DNA from: Limnanthes douglasii subsp. nivea | Lineage: Eukaryota > Streptophyta > Magnoliopsida > Brassicales > Limnanthaceae | Direction of reading: 5' to 3' | Assembly (NCBI GenBank): GCA_036936605.1 | Contig: JAUPFV010000003.1 | Span: 75,314,273-75,378,272 of the forward strand | Length of the DNA: 64,000 nucleotides | Part shown: in pieces, positions 24,839 through 37,500 of the stretch | How positions within the stretch are numbered: position 1 is the first letter of the stretch | Layout of the letters: each line of letters opens with the position of its first letter | Program-made: the position numbers and the translations under genes | The notes under the pieces: model-generated | Database searches by the model: none | Seen by the model: only the letters and a program-made list of their open reading frames with translations | What the model was told of the DNA's origin: nothing

Positions 24839-27800
24839 ATGGAAGAAAACAACATATCTTCTCCTTGTAGAAGATCTTCTGATCTCATTCTTCATTCCCC
24901 CCTGCATTAACAAACAAATAATCATAATATTAGAAACAATCTAACTTACAAGACAACAACTCGTAAGGAATATGTTCTTCCTAACAAACCAACAAGATCA
25001 TTTGCTGAGTTATTCTCAAATAAATCAAAAAATATCTGCCATAAGAATATTTCATATAATCTTAATAGTGAGTTCCCAAATGTCAAGTTTGAAATTAAAG
25101 ACAAAGAAATACTAAAAGTTATATCTAAGCATACAATTGTTGGGAAATTTTGAACCAGTAAACCTAATATTGAATCTATTAAGAAATTCTTTGAGATTTT
25201 CAGGTTCAAAAGTGATTTTAATATCATTAATGTGAATTTTAGACATGTATTCATCGAATTCAACCTTCTGGATGATTTGAAAAGATTGTGGCGCAGAAAT
25301 GTATGCCATATTGGGAATAAAACAACGAGACTCATCAAATTGGGTCCATTTTTCAATACAAACTATGAAAATCCAATTACACCTATTTATATAAATCTGC
25401 AAATCTCACTGAGTATATGTATAATGAGAATACTATTATGAAACTTGCTAAAAGCCTTGGGTCTCCTTTTAATGTTTGGGTTCCTACAAAGAATCATGCA
25501 AGATTCAATTACTGCATAATATGTTCTCTATGCTCTATTTGTTCCTTTTAGTCTCTTGATCCCACCTAATGATCATATGTTACATGTTGCAAATCATAAT
25601 AAATCATTAACTACTTATACAGAAACACATATCTATTATAATAAAAAATATTTCAAATCACATTGATTATCAACCACGTACAAACTCTAAATTGATTATG
25701 GATAATGATACTAACTTGAATTTACATGTTGGAGTTGAGGATCATGAAGTAATTGAAGCACTTTATATGATTGATCTCGGAACTAGGAATCATATCAGCA
25801 TCACTTCTAATATGTCTCATCAAGATACCTCATCATTTTCAAAAGAAATAACTAGGAGTTTTCATTATTCCTCTACACACACAAAGAAACTCATTGTTGA
25901 AAATACAAATAAAATTGAGCAAAAGAAGAACAAAAAACTTAAATTTCTTAACAAAAATGATCTGATATCATCCAAACATGTGCAGTTTAAAAGAGCTGCA
26001 AAATTTACGAAATATTCTAAATGGCTATCAAAATATTTAATTGGAATGTGTGTGGGCTTGGAAACAAGGGGACCGTTGATAGAATAAAATCTCTAAAAAG
26101 ATCTTAAAAGCGTGACTTTATGGCTCTTCAAGAGCCTATGATCATTGAAACTAATATTGATCATATATTTAAGAAGTTGGGTTTTTAGGGATTCATCAAC
26201 AATGTCAATAACAAAGTCTGGGTCATGTAGAAGGGGGAATTTTTTATGATGTGTTATTCAATGAGGAGCAATTCATTCATCTTAATGTCAAGCACAAAGA
26301 TGATAATAAGAACTTTAGAGTTACCATTATCCGTGCTAAATGTTCAAGAGTTTCGAGAATTCCACTTTGGGACAGACTTAATTGATGATGGTTTAATTGA
26401 ATGGATCTTATTGGGGGAGTTCAACACAATCTCTAACACTACTGAGCAAATTTATTGCACTTCTAATTTCCTAAATAGTGTTGATGATTTTAATAACTTT
26501 ATAGTTGTTTGCAACCTATCTTATGCAGGGTATATTGGCAATAAGTTTACTTGGACTAATGGCAGCCACTAGAGGAGGCTTGATAGGATTCTCTATAATA
26601 ATATTTGGTTTTGACTTCTTTGATACAACTAAGGTCATTCATCTTGCAAAGACCTGTTCTTGCTATGCTCCATTAAGTATATTTATTTCCTCTAATCTTC
26701 TCAAATTAAGATATATTTCAAGTTTATTTACATGTGGGTTCTTCATAATGACTTCTATAAGAGGGCTGAAACTAATTGGTCTGTTGAAGCTATTGGAAAT
26801 CCTATTATGAAATGTTGTCTCAAGTTAAGGAGGCTTAAAATGACCTCAATGTGTGGAATATAGAGGTTTTTGGGAACATATTTGATTATATCAAAGAGAT
26901 TGAAGAGATGGTCAATGATAAAGAAGTTATATATCAGTCTTATAACTCTTTTAAAGATAAAAAACTCCTAGATGCTGCTAAAAATACTCACCTATCTATG
27001 TTTGCTATAGAGGAGGCTTATTGGGAGCAAAAAACTCCAATTACGTGGCTCAAAGATACTGATAAGAACACTACTTTCTTTCACAATTTTGTAAAAAAAC
27101 AAACGTAATAAAATCCACGAGATCTGGTATGGCTCTAAATAGATTGATGATCCGATTTTGATTGGGGATTCAACTGTTGAATACTATAAGGAATTGAAAA
27201 TTGACCTTCCAAACCCTTGGAGCTATAATGTACTTCTGGACTACATTCATAAGATTGTAAAATATGAGGATATAACACGCTTCTTGCATATCCAACTAAA
27301 TTATGAGATCTACTTTATTATCAAATGCTTAAACTTTAATTCAGTTGTTGGACCTGACGACTTTAACGGGAATTCTATCAAATTTGTTGGTATATTAATC
27401 TGATGACCTATATAAAGCTATTTGTGAAGTTTTCAGATACTCTCATGTTTCTAAAAGGGTCTATGCTACAATATTATTTGTCCTGCCTATAATTTCTTAC
27501 CTTAAGTCTTGGAGAGATTTTAGACCTATTAGTCTAACTACCATGTTTAACAAAATTGTTACAAAAGTGATAAACAACAGGATTGCAGTTATTCCGCCTA
27601 ATCTGGTATCTGATGTTCAATGTGCATTTGTGAAGGGCATAAATATTAATGAGAATATCTTAATTGCAAAGGAACTAGCTTATGACCTAAACCTAAATTC
27701 TATAAGAGGCAACATCATTTTGAATTAGATATAACCAAAGTCTTTGATAGGTTTGACCATGCCTTTCTGCTAAGTATTTTATTTATTTTTGGGTTCAGTC

Positions 27801-30567
27801 ATGGTTTTCCTAGGCTCATTAAGAAAAGTATAGACAATTGTCACTTCTCAACTGTAGTAAATGGGGAACCTAAATATTTTTCAAGTCAAACAAATGGGCT
27901 AAGACAAGGTGACCCCATGTCATCTAGCCTTTTTATTTTGGCCGAATAGTATTTACTCATGGGGTTGGAAAGGCTGATTTTGGATTTCCCTTCAACTAAA
28001 TACAAGACCATAATCACTCTAGACATACATGTGGTGGCTTTTGCAGATGATCTTTTGATATTCTGTAATGGGGCTTCTTCTTCAATCTCCAAGATTTTGA
28101 ACCTACTTTCTCATTATGAAGACAAGTCAGGTCAGATAATCAATAAAGATAAATCCAAGCTTATAATTGGTAAGAAAATTCTACCTTATAGAGTCTCTAC
28201 ATTGGAATCTACTATGGGCTTCAAGCACAACTACCTCTCATTCAAGTATCTGGTAACCCTTGTAAGTATTACCAACACAATTAGTAACTATGATGAATTA
28301 GTTTTTAAATCAGATCTAAAATTGTTGATTTGGACCAAACTACTTTAACCTTTGGTGGGAGGTTAATGCTAATTCAATCTATTCTATATGTTATTCATAC
28401 ATATATATTATAAAGTTCTGTTATTCCTAAAACTGTTATTCTAAGGATTGAAGTCATTTTCAAAAAAAATTATGGGGTTTTAAGGATGGAAAATAGGCTA
28501 TTTTCTTGTCCCAATGGTCAAAGGTCTGCAAACCCTTTGAGGAGGGTGGATTAAATATTAGAAGAATTGAGGATTTACAAGATGTTTTCCAACACAAGCT
28601 ATGGTTAATATTTAGAGCACATAAGTCTTTGTGGGCTAGGATGATGTTCACTACTTATTGCAAAGGCTTCCATCCTATTACTTTCATAAAGCCTATCGGA
28701 AGTTTTAAAACTTGGATCATACTTCTGAGTGTGAGGGACCGTGGTGAAATGTTTATTTTTTGGCATATTGTATCATAAAAAATGGACTTTAGGCTTGACA
28801 AATGGTGTTATATTCACCCAAGAGGAAGATAGGTCTAAATTCGAATGTAAGAAAGTCAAGCACTTTTGGGACAATGGTTATTGGAATATGGCTAAATTGG
28901 TTGACTCTTCTATTCTTTATTAATTTCACAATATTCAGAAAGCTTCCCTAAATGAAATGTTACATGATTCTGTTTACTAGTCCATTTCAAATGATGGTTT
29001 TTTCAATACTAAATTTATATGAAATGCAATTAGAATCGAGAGAAACTACTTTAACCTGTTTCTTCAAAACTGGAACCCCATTATTCCTCGTAAGTGTTCC
29101 ATATTTTTGTGTAGGGCTCTGCAAAACTAGCTTCCAGTAGATGCTGCCCTACAAAAAAAAAGAACATCCAATTAGCTTTCAAATTCCAGTTATGTGACAA
29201 CATATAAAATATCAACCATGTTCTAGTCAACTGCCAAAATGCTTGGAATACGTGGTGTCATTTTGTTGCACTTTTTAACATTTTTATCTTTAAAATTATG
29301 ACATTCTCTCATCTGGTTAGGGTTTTGTACTGGTCAACTAATAAGTCTATGCATATTTGAACCATATTACCCATAATTGCTGTTTGGGTCATATGGTTTT
29401 CAAGGAACAAAAATAAACATGATGGGCTTTCAATCAACTCTAACGCCATGATATCTCACATTGATAAAATTCTAACTGCCCTAGATAGAACCAACCTCTT
29501 CAAAAAAAAAAGCACTGGAGGTCAGATAGCAAGGATGGTCCTCTCATTTGGTGTATTAACTATCTAAGTAACTCATGGTGTCTCTTTGTCTATCTTGGAA
29601 TAACCCTAAGTTTAACAGATATAAACTCAATTGTGATGGGGCTTGTAGTCTTTTGGTGAAGCTAGTGGTAGGAGTTTGTTCAGGGACAATGAGGGTACCA
29701 TATTTTTGTCTTTGGTCGTCTGTATGGTAAAAGTTTTCCGGTGGTGGCTAAGTGTAAGGAAATGTTCGATGGGTTATTTCAATGCTTTGAAAATGGGATT
29801 ATTGAATTGGACATTGAAACTGATTCTAGTGTCCTTATTGAATTGTTCCTTCATTGAAAAAGTCTTTGGTTTTTAAAGCCGTGTCTATCATGTTGCCATA
29901 AACTCTTATCTTCAGATATGAAATTGATTCAAATTTTATGGGAACATAATGAAGCAGTCGATTAGATTGCAAAGACAACTTTAAACTCCAAGCAAACCAC
30001 AGATTTTAACCAAGGCAGTTCTCTATCTTTCCTTATAGCAATTACCTTCTTTGAAGGGCTAGGAACAAGATCTCTGAGAAAGGATCCCAACCATTAAGGA
30101 AATTTTTCTCTTAAAGAGATTTTAATCAAGTTTTCTTTCAATTCTTACCTGGATCTTGTGGGTGTACTTTCTGCAAAACTTCCATATCGTGTTGTTGGAT
30201 ATTTTCTCCAATTATTTATGGTTCTTCATGTATTTGTGATTGGTGCTTCCTGAGTTTTGGCTCAGCTTCTAAAATCGGTGAATTGTGCTAATCAGGATCC
30301 AAAATGTGTTATTATAAGGATGGGTGGCTTCTGTGATATTTGGTTTATCTTGAAACAAGAATACTTCGTCTCGCTCCTCTATGAGAAGAATTAAAAGAAG
30401 ATGAAAGTTAGGTGGTCTTGATTATTGATATTTTGTAGTTTTATTCTCAAATTGGCAATTTCACCTCTTTGTAAACCCTAGTTCTCAATTCAGATTTGTC
30501 TCAGAATTGAACCTTTTATTCTAAGATTTGTGTAATAAAAGATTCAATGATTGATTCAAAAAAAAAG
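24839..30567 (+). mobile_element. Second non-LTR retrotransposon (L1-type LINE), decayed
   Basis: Plus-strand LINE with ORF1 from the ATG at 24839 and ORF2 from about 26030. A poly(A) run at 30558-30566 is preceded by TAATAAAAG, marking the 3' end. ORF1 keeps LKRLWRRNVCHIGNK. ORF2 keeps WNVCGLGNKG (endonuclease start), LLGEFNTI, FTWTN, RPISLTTMFNKIV and GLRQGDPMSS plus FADDLLIF of reverse transcriptase. It has many more stops and frameshifts than the minus-strand LINE at 9.5-14.8 kb, so it is probably the older copy. The two LINEs lie in opposite orientation on either side of U2AF65. Confidence 0.85.
26030..30095 (+). pseudogene. LINE ORF2 remnant with C-terminal RNase H
   Basis: Endonuclease fragments lie at about 26030-26600, a connecting region at 26820-27120, and reverse transcriptase fragments at 27300-28350 including the FADD catalytic box at about 28041. 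A zf-RVT-like region lies at about 28500-29150. An RNase H remnant with a recognisable KLNCDGAC start lies near 29625, and a terminal EHNEAVD block near 29944. At least a dozen frameshifts or stops break the frame. It is non-functional. Confidence 0.8.
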
Positions 30568-30569
30568 TT

Positions 30570-31641
30570 CATCTCAAACTCGTTATTTTCCGAACTGATT
30601 ACGACTAGAATAATACGTGTTTTGAAGTATACTAGTCTTATATTTTCCTTATTTAAAAAAATATATGTCGGTTTAAACCTCCTTTAAGAACAACAACATC
30701 TAGTTTTTCAAAAGAAAAAAAAACACAAGTGTAAGTCGAATGTTTTTTTCTTCTGATAGTCAATTATCTTATAAGTAGAGTTTTCAATCGGTTTACGATT
30801 TGCATGAAGTTGTAAATTATATTTTGAAAATTCCTTTAAGTTACTTATTAAGGTATATAAGTAACATTTTTGTTCCTCTCATAATATGAAGTAAGAATTA
30901 TTGTTGGATACCTATTTTTATATTTTGTAAGCAAGTTATTCGAGACTTCTTATTTTGGACAAACCGGAACTTTTTTCGGCAAATGAAAATGTATTTTCCA
31001 AAACTTGTATATTTAAGGACTATGTTTATCCGAAATTTTAGTCCCTTAATGTGACCAAAATACAAAATGTTAGTGCCACAAGCTTGACGATGATGAGTAA
31101 AAAAATTACATGCATTGAACAATGCATAAGTCATTTGACAAGTGTCGTTTGCATGAAAAAATTATTACTCTGCCCGGTGAGGTATTTCATCTTTAGATTT
31201 TTTGCTTATAATTGTTCAATGTATTTAAATATGGGCCACACATTTGAAAAATAAATCATGATCATTTATTCGATAATTGAAACAAATTTGGTGATTTGTT
31301 TATTTATTGTTTAACCAATGCATTTCATCTTCACTTGAAATATTATCCTCAAACTGCACAATTTTCTATTTCTGGAGTTTTTTATCGTGTTTTGTTTCTC
31401 TATTTTTCTTCTAAAAGTTTTATAATTTAATTTACATTCTTAATTTTTATTCTTAAACTAATATTCTCTTTAAAATTGGTTAGAAATATGACTTTGGATT
31501 CACGCGATTTAGAATATGAAGACTTTGATAGTCATAATCAGAACGCTAATAACTTGTTTATAAAGATTTTTACCAGCCATTCTTGAAAGAAACAATGACT
31601 CTGATACGGAGATTGTGAAGTCTAGTGAGACTTCAGCACCC
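30570..31641. other. AT-rich intergenic DNA left of the young LTR element
   Basis: No domain was recognised. A short plus-strand coding-like stretch at 31487-31640 runs up to the target site of the LTR element and may be the edge of a decayed gene or transposon. Confidence 0.4.
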
Positions 31642-31646
31642 ATTTC
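31642..31646. repeat. Target-site duplication, left copy (ATTTC)
   Basis: Matches 42082-42086 directly after the 3' LTR. The right copy is seen a second time at 59553-59557 in the duplicated segment. Confidence 0.9.
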
Positions 31647-31931
31647 TGATGAGTCCGAATTCGTAATGCTCCCCGGAAGGGCAGACCAATGTAAATCTCT
31701 CCGTAAACCGAACAGACACTAAGAACTTAAATCGGACAGGACTTTTGAATCGGACAGATGACTTCGAACACTGTGAGCTTAAGGCTGTTCGAACTATGAC
31801 TAAAGTACTAAAAAACCTAAACACTGTCTGACTAAGCTACTTGCCCATCTGCTTAAAACTCATGGGTCTTTAAACATGACCCGGGTCCATTAAACATGAC
31901 CCGAAAGCCCATAAGGGCCCAAGTATCATAC

Positions 31932-31939
31932 TATAAATA
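31932..31939 (+). promoter_or_regulatory. LTR TATA box
   Basis: TATAAATA in CTATAAATACCC, about 225 bp before the LTR end. It is identical in the 3' LTR (41855) and in the duplicated LTR (59357). It probably drives the genomic RNA. Confidence 0.65.
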
Positions 31940-32005
31940 CCCAACCACCAGCATTAACTATGGGTAACAAAAAATTAACTGCTGCCAAGCTGCTTAATTC
32001 TCTCT

Positions 32006-32098
32006 CCACCTTGAAACACCTTGAAACACCCTCACACCACCTTGAAACACCTTGAAACACCCTCACACCACCTTGAAACACCTTGAAACACCCTTACA
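32006..32098. repeat. 31-bp LTR tandem repeat, three copies
   Basis: Unit begins CCACCTTGAAACACCTTGAA and ends CCCTCACA. Copies lie at 32006, 32037 and 32068 (the last with CCCTTACA). Three copies are also present in the 3' LTR (41929-42021), but only two in the duplicated LTR (59431-59492). Each unit itself contains a 10-bp direct repeat, CACCTTGAAA/CACCTTGAAA. Confidence 0.9.
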
Positions 32099-32161
32099 CC
32101 GCCTTAAAACTCCACTTGAAATTACTTGCCTACCCCCAGGCTATTTTTATCCACACCAAAT

Positions 32162-32179
32162 TGGCGACCACAGTGGGAG
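32162..32179 (+). promoter_or_regulatory. Primer binding site
   Basis: TGGCGACCACAGTGGGAG starts three bases after the 5' LTR. It resembles the tRNA-Arg-type PBS reported for Ogre/Tat elements (TGGCGAC...TGGGGA). The exact tRNA was not verified. Confidence 0.75.
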
Positions 32180-32231
32180 GCGACAGTGCCTGAATCAAGT
32201 ATTCAAAACCAATCAAAGAATTTCTGTCCGA

Positions 32232-34574
32232 ATGAATCCGGATAATCCAGAGCTTCCACCAGCTTTGCTCGAAGTGGTGGAGGAGAACAATGAGTATACT
32301 GTCCAAGAGCGCGACAGGTTAAAGCTTGAGATAGAAGCTCTGAGGGCTGAAAAGGCCAAGATGGGCATGAAAGAGAAATCTAAAGCGTCAGTTGCTCATC
32401 ACACTGACAACCCTCGAGAGCCTGAGGCTTCGAAAACTCATGTGAGCACCAAGAAGACACATGCCAGCTCTAAAAAGTCTCACCGGTCCAAGCCTGTGGA
32501 GAGTTCTGACTCGAGTTCAGAGTCTTCGGACAGCTCTTCGGACAGTGAGGGAAATGAAAAATCCTTGTCCTCTAGCAGTGATGAGGGTCGAACCAAGAAG
32601 AAACAAAAGCAAGTTAAGAAATATTCCAGAAAAAGAGATCACCATGGAAGAATGAAAAGGCATATTGGGAAAGGGTCATCTCACAACCGGAGGCATGTAG
32701 ACCGGATGCTGATGGATCCTTTTGCCTTCCATGATGAGCCAGGTATCTTTGCAACTCCTAATGAGGATACTGTGTTCAGTCGTGGAAGAAATTGGAGGCA
32801 ATCTCCATTGTCTTCTAAAATTCTATCCGGGAACCTCCCCAAGAGGTTTGACAGCACCAAGATGGAGAAGTACGATGGCAGTACTGATCCGGACAATCAT
32901 CTGGAGCAATTCAAGAACTTCATGATGAACTTTGATGATGATGATAAACTACTCTGTAGGGCATTCTCCCAATCCTTCACGGGGAGTGCTCTGAAGTGGT
33001 ACAACAGCCTGCCTCAGGGTTGTATCAGAGACTTTGATACTTTTTGGGTGGCCTTTCGAAGGCAGTTTGTGGGGAGTAAGGAGCTGAAGGGTAATGGAGA
33101 TACCATAATCCATTGTGCCCAGGAACCAAATGAGTCGTTAAAGGAGTACATAAGTCGTTTTGTAAACACGAAAAACGGGTTGCCTGATTGCTTTGAACAT
33201 GTGGCAATAGCATCCCTGAGACAAGGTTTGAACCCAGGCAACCTGGCCGATTCGGTGACCAGGAAGAAGGCCATGACCTGGGGAGGATTGCTAAAACAAG
33301 TCAGCAAGCAAATAAATGTTGACGAAACAAAAAAGACCAGGGTGCACAGACAGGTGAGATCCACCCCGGTGGCACCAACTCCAAATCAAAACCAGTCCGG
33401 GAACAAAGCAAGAGAAACCGGACAGGGGCATGGAAGGGGAAAAGCTCAGTCTCAACCAGCTGCTCCTGCTCAAAGTCAACAGTCTAGAAACAAAAGAGGG
33501 CCATGGGTCCAACCGGAGTGGTTTGCAGAACTCAAAGAAAGTGTGGCAACCATTTTTGATAAAACAAAAGACGAGGTACACTACCGGAGACCAGCAACCT
33601 TGCAGTCTCCTAGAGAGCATCGAAACAATTCCTTTTGCCAATACCACAATGATATTGGCCATACCACTGATGATTGCATAGCATTGAAACAAGAGGTACA
33701 AAACTTGATTGAAAGGGGAAAGTTGGGTGCATACGTTAAAAGGAGAGGAGGCAACAGGCCTGACAACACTCACCGCGTTGGTCCGAGTAACGCTGCCCCG
33801 GAGGGGGCTATGGTAATAATTGAAAGGTTTGATGTGGAGTCTGAATACTTGGATCCTGATCCAACACGAAACAGAGTGGGTGCTATAGAGGAGCGTTCTA
33901 GATCAGTCTCCGGGCTCATTAAATTCTTCGAGTCACTGACAATTTTCGGAGGGGACACTATGACAGCTCCTACTACTTCTTCAAGAAAAAGGCATGTTCA
34001 TAATTTGGCCTCCCAGCTAGAAGGAGGCATGACCTCTTATCAATCACCAAATTCATTCCCATTCATTGTCTTTGATGGGGATGATTTAAGAGACATTGCT
34101 GGCCCTCATGAGGATGCTGTTGTTATAGGAGCATCTATAGGGGGCAATGAGATAAGGCGAATTCTGGTAGATACTGGAAGCTCTGCCAATATCCTTTTCC
34201 TAGACACTTACAAGAAAATGAAAAATCCAGCTGTGATTCAAAAGTCGGACAGGTCAATCGTGGGCTTCACGGGCAGCTCAGCCGATGTGATCGGGGAGTT
34301 TGAAGAAGAAGTGTTGTTGGGCAAGGGCCCTTTCAAGAAAATGGTTAGAATACTCTTCATTGTGGTGGATTGTCCCACCTGCTATAATTCTATTCTAGGG
34401 AGATCTTGGCTCTCTAGGATGCATGCAGTGGCTTCGACAGTCCATCAGTGTCTAAAGTATGCTGTTCAGGGGAAGGTTGGGGTTGTCCGGAGCAGCCAAA
34501 AGATTGCAAGAGAATGTTATGCCACTGCCTTGGCTCCACGAACACTGGGGGCAGTCCGAATAAATGATCAATAG
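32232..34574 (+). CDS. Gag-protease polyprotein of the Tat element
   Basis: The frame is open from inside the LTR, but the first ATG after the PBS, at 32232, is the likely start. That gives 780 codons ending at TAG 34572-34574. Order: an acidic/coiled N-terminus; a Ser-rich acidic tract followed by a strongly basic stretch (about residues 80-150); the retrotransposon gag core (about 215-390; YDGSTDPDNHLEQFK, FTGSALKWYNSLP); a zinc-knuckle-like CQYHNDIGHTTDDC; and an aspartic protease with the active site LVDTGSSANILF near 34168. It forms the particle and cleaves the polyprotein. Pol follows in the same frame after the single stop. No frameshift was seen. The start codon choice is by inference. 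Confidence 0.9.
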   Translation: MNPDNPELPPALLEVVEENNEYTVQERDRLKLEIEALRAEKAKMGMKEKSKASVAHHTDNPREPEASKTHVSTKKTHASSKKSHRSKPVESSDSSSESSDSSSDSEGNEKSLSSSSDEGRTKKKQKQVKKYSRKRDHHGRMKRHIGKGSSHNRRHVDRMLMDPFAFHDEPGIFATPNEDTVFSRGRNWRQSPLSSKILSGNLPKRFDSTKMEKYDGSTDPDNHLEQFKNFMMNFDDDDKLLCRAFSQSFTGSALKWYNSLPQGCIRDFDTFWVAFRRQFVGSKELKGNGDTIIHCAQEPNESLKEYISRFVNTKNGLPDCFEHVAIASLRQGLNPGNLADSVTRKKAMTWGGLLKQVSKQINVDETKKTRVHRQVRSTPVAPTPNQNQSGNKARETGQGHGRGKAQSQPAAPAQSQQSRNKRGPWVQPEWFAELKESVATIFDKTKDEVHYRRPATLQSPREHRNNSFCQYHNDIGHTTDDCIALKQEVQNLIERGKLGAYVKRRGGNRPDNTHRVGPSNAAPEGAMVIIERFDVESEYLDPDPTRNRVGAIEERSRSVSGLIKFFESLTIFGGDTMTAPTTSSRKRHVHNLASQLEGGMTSYQSPNSFPFIVFDGDDLRDIAGPHEDAVVIGASIGGNEIRRILVDTGSSANILFLDTYKKMKNPAVIQKSDRSIVGFTGSSADVIGEFEEEVLLGKGPFKKMVRILFIVVDCPTCYNSILGRSWLSRMHAVASTVHQCLKYAVQGKVGVVRSSQKIARECYATALAPRTLGAVRINDQ

Positions 34575-34580
34575 CAGTTT
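34569..34580 (+). promoter_or_regulatory. In-frame TAG between gag-protease and pol, candidate readthrough site
   Basis: The codons read CAA TAG CAG TTT. Type I readthrough sites, as in tobamoviruses, are CAA-UAG-CAR-YYA. Here the upstream CAA, the UAG, CAR and YY all fit, and only the final A is replaced by T. Pol continues in the same frame without an ATG nearby. A simple CAG-to-TAG mutation is the alternative. Confidence 0.5.
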
Positions 34581-37500
34581 GAGGGCCTTTCGGAGGGTGA
34601 GGGTGAAATTGATGACCCCAGAGAGACCCCTGGAGTGTTGATTCCAATTGAGGAGGTTGAAACACACTGCTTGGAAGAAGGAAAAAGAGATGTGGCACCA
34701 GTGGTACAAAAGAGAAGAGCTTTCTCAAAAGAAAAGGCTGATGTCATTGTACAAGAGGTTGACAGACTCACAAAGATGGGGCACATTAAAGAATCTCAGT
34801 ACCCTTTGTGGACTGCCAATCCTGTCTTGGTGAAAAAGAAGAATGGCAAATGGCGTATGTGCATTGACTTCACAGACCTCAATCGAGCTTGCCCGAAAGA
34901 CTTGTATCCGGTCCCCCGGATAGATCAGTTAGTAGACTCTACTTCTGGGAACAAGCTTCTCTCCTTCATGGATGCCTTCTCCGGGTACAATCAGATTCAA
35001 GTAGATCCAAAAGATCAAGAGCATACCACGTTTGTCACTGATAGGGGTCTACATTGCTACAAGGTGATGCCCTTTGGCTTGAAAAATGCTGGGGCTACTT
35101 ATCAAAGGTTAGTCAACAAGGCATTTGCTGATCAAATTGGAAGAAATATGGGGGTTTACATTGACGATATGATGGTGAAAAGCGTGGATGAGCAGTTGCA
35201 CTTGTCCGACCTCCAAGAGACTTTTGCCAACTTGGCCAAAGTAAATTTGAAGCTAAACCCTGAAAAGTGTGTGTTCGGAGTGCAGTCCGGGAAGTTCTTA
35301 GGGTATATCATAAGTGAGCATGGAATACAGCCTGACCCGGACCAACTCAATGCTTTGTTCCAAATGGAGCCTCCTCGAAACATTAAAGAAGTACAGCGAT
35401 TAACGGGGAGATTGGCTGCCTTGAACAGATTCATCTCCAGGTCTTCGGACAGGTGTGCTCCATTCTTTCAAACCTTGAAGGGTGCAAAGGGGTTTGAATG
35501 GACACCACAGTGTAATGAAGCGTTCAATGAAATCAAGAAACATCTTTCCTCTCCCAAGACTTTGTTCAAACCAGTTGATGGGGAGACTCTCTTTGTATAT
35601 CTGGCTGTTTCAAGTTGTGCCATCAGTGTTGTGCTAGTAAGGGAGGTTGATGGGCATCCTCACCCAGTGTACTACATCAGAAAAAGCTTGATTGATGCTG
35701 AGAGGCGTTACTTGAAACTTGAAAAATTGGCATTAGCCTTGGTGATAGCTGCAAGGAAGATGAGGCCCTACTTCCAGGCTCATCCTATCATTGTCCGAAC
35801 ATCCTTCCCTTTTCAAAAAGCAGACATTTCAAGCAGAATGACAAAGTGGTCAGTAGAGTTGGGGGACTTCGACATAGACTTTGCTCCCCGAACAGCGGTA
35901 AAAGCTCAAGCTGTGGCTGACTTTCTGGTTGAATTCCATTCTGATAGGGATTCCGAACAACCTACTGATTCAAAAGACAAGAAAGTGTGGATTGTCCGAA
36001 CAGATGGAGGATCCAGTACCATGGGATCCGGGGCAGGAATATGTCTCACTTCCCCATACGGGGACAACATGTTCCAAGCTATTTGCTTTACTTTCAGGGC
36101 ATCCAATAATGAGTCTGAATACGAAGCAGCTATAGCTGGGTTAAAATTGGCCTACATTTGTGGAGCTAAAAGAGTCAAGCTACTAAGTGACTCCCAGTTG
36201 CTTGTCCACCATGCCTTGGGCTTATCAGAGGCTAGAAAGGAGCAATTGGTCAAGTATTTACTCCTCCTCAAAAATGAAGCGTTGAAATTTAAAGCTGTTA
36301 TCTATGAGCACATCCCCCGGGCAGAAAATGAGCTAGCAGACTCACTAGCAACGATAGCATATACGGAGTCCTACCCCTGGATCCATGTGCTTGAAAGCCC
36401 TTCTATTCAACTCAATGAAGGTATAAAAGAGGAAGTCTTTGAAGTACAAGTGAGTCGGCCTCAAGACTGGAGGTCTCCTCTTATACAATATCTGTCCGAT
36501 GGCATCGTGCCCTTGGATAAATCACAAGCCAGAACGTTGAAGCACAGGGCTCGTGGTTTCCTAATGTTAAGAGAAGTGTTGTACAAAAAATCCTATAGCA
36601 AACCTCTCCTACGTTGTTTAGGGGATCATGAATCACAGACAGTTCTCTCTGAATTGCATGATGGTGAGGGATCAGCCCATTGTGGATTTAGAGCTTTAAC
36701 AAGAAGAGTGCTACTCTCTGGATACTATTGGCCATCAATTATGAAAGATACTAAGGAGCTGGTAAGAAGGTGTGACCCATGCCAGAGGTACAGCAATGAA
36801 ATTCATATACCAGCCATTCCTTTGGAATCAATTTCTGAGCCCATCCCTTTTGCTCGATGGGGATTGGACTTAGTTGGGCCTCTCCCTGTGGCGTCCGGAG
36901 GGCGTAAAACCATAATTGTAGCCATTGACTACTTCTCGAAGTGGATAGAAGCAGTCCCCTTGGCAGGGACAACCTCAAAAGCTGTCATAAAATTCATTCT
37001 ATCCAACATATGTTGCAGATTTGGTATCCCCCAGAAAATAACAACAGACAATGGGCCACAGTTTGACAATAGAGAGATGGAAAGCTTCTGTGCCTCAAGA
37101 GGTATTCAGCACTGCTTTTCTTCACCTTTCCACCCACAGGCCAATGGGCAAGTTGAGGTGGCTAATAGAACAATACTGTCCGGTTTAAAGAAAAATTTGG
37201 AAGGGGCTGTTGGGAAGTGGCCTAGTTATCTACAAGAAGTCTTGTGGGCCTACCGGACAACACCTGGGGCTGCAACACAAGAATCCCCTTTTGCCTTGGT
37301 CTATGGAATGGATGCAGTAGCCCCCATAGAGAAGACACTCCCCTCCTTTCGTGTCCATAACTTCTCCGGACAGGCTAATGAGATGGCAATTAGAAATCAG
37401 CTTGATTTGATCGAAGAAAGACGGGTAAAAGCTCATCTTAGAATGGCACACTATCAGGGCTTGATGAGAAGCAGGTTTGCTTCTAAAGTTAAAAGAATAG

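Larger units (their letters stand above)
31647..32158 (+). repeat. 5' LTR of the young Tat element
   Basis: Begins TGATGAGTCCGAATTC and ends TATCCACACCA. It contains a TATA box (TATAAATA, 31932-31939), so transcription should begin near 31960. In the transcribed part it holds three 31-bp repeats (32006-32098). Five single-base differences from the 3' LTR were counted. Confidence 0.95.

Noticed and set aside
32006..32098. 31-bp repeats considered as a CRISPR-like array
   Set aside because: The units are directly adjacent with no spacers and sit inside a plant LTR.
33014..33773. Several minus-strand open frames of 60-160 codons opposite gag
   Set aside because: They mirror the strongly coding gag-protease frame and have no domain, promoter or splice signals of their own, unlike the antisense gene at 38.2-41.1 kb.
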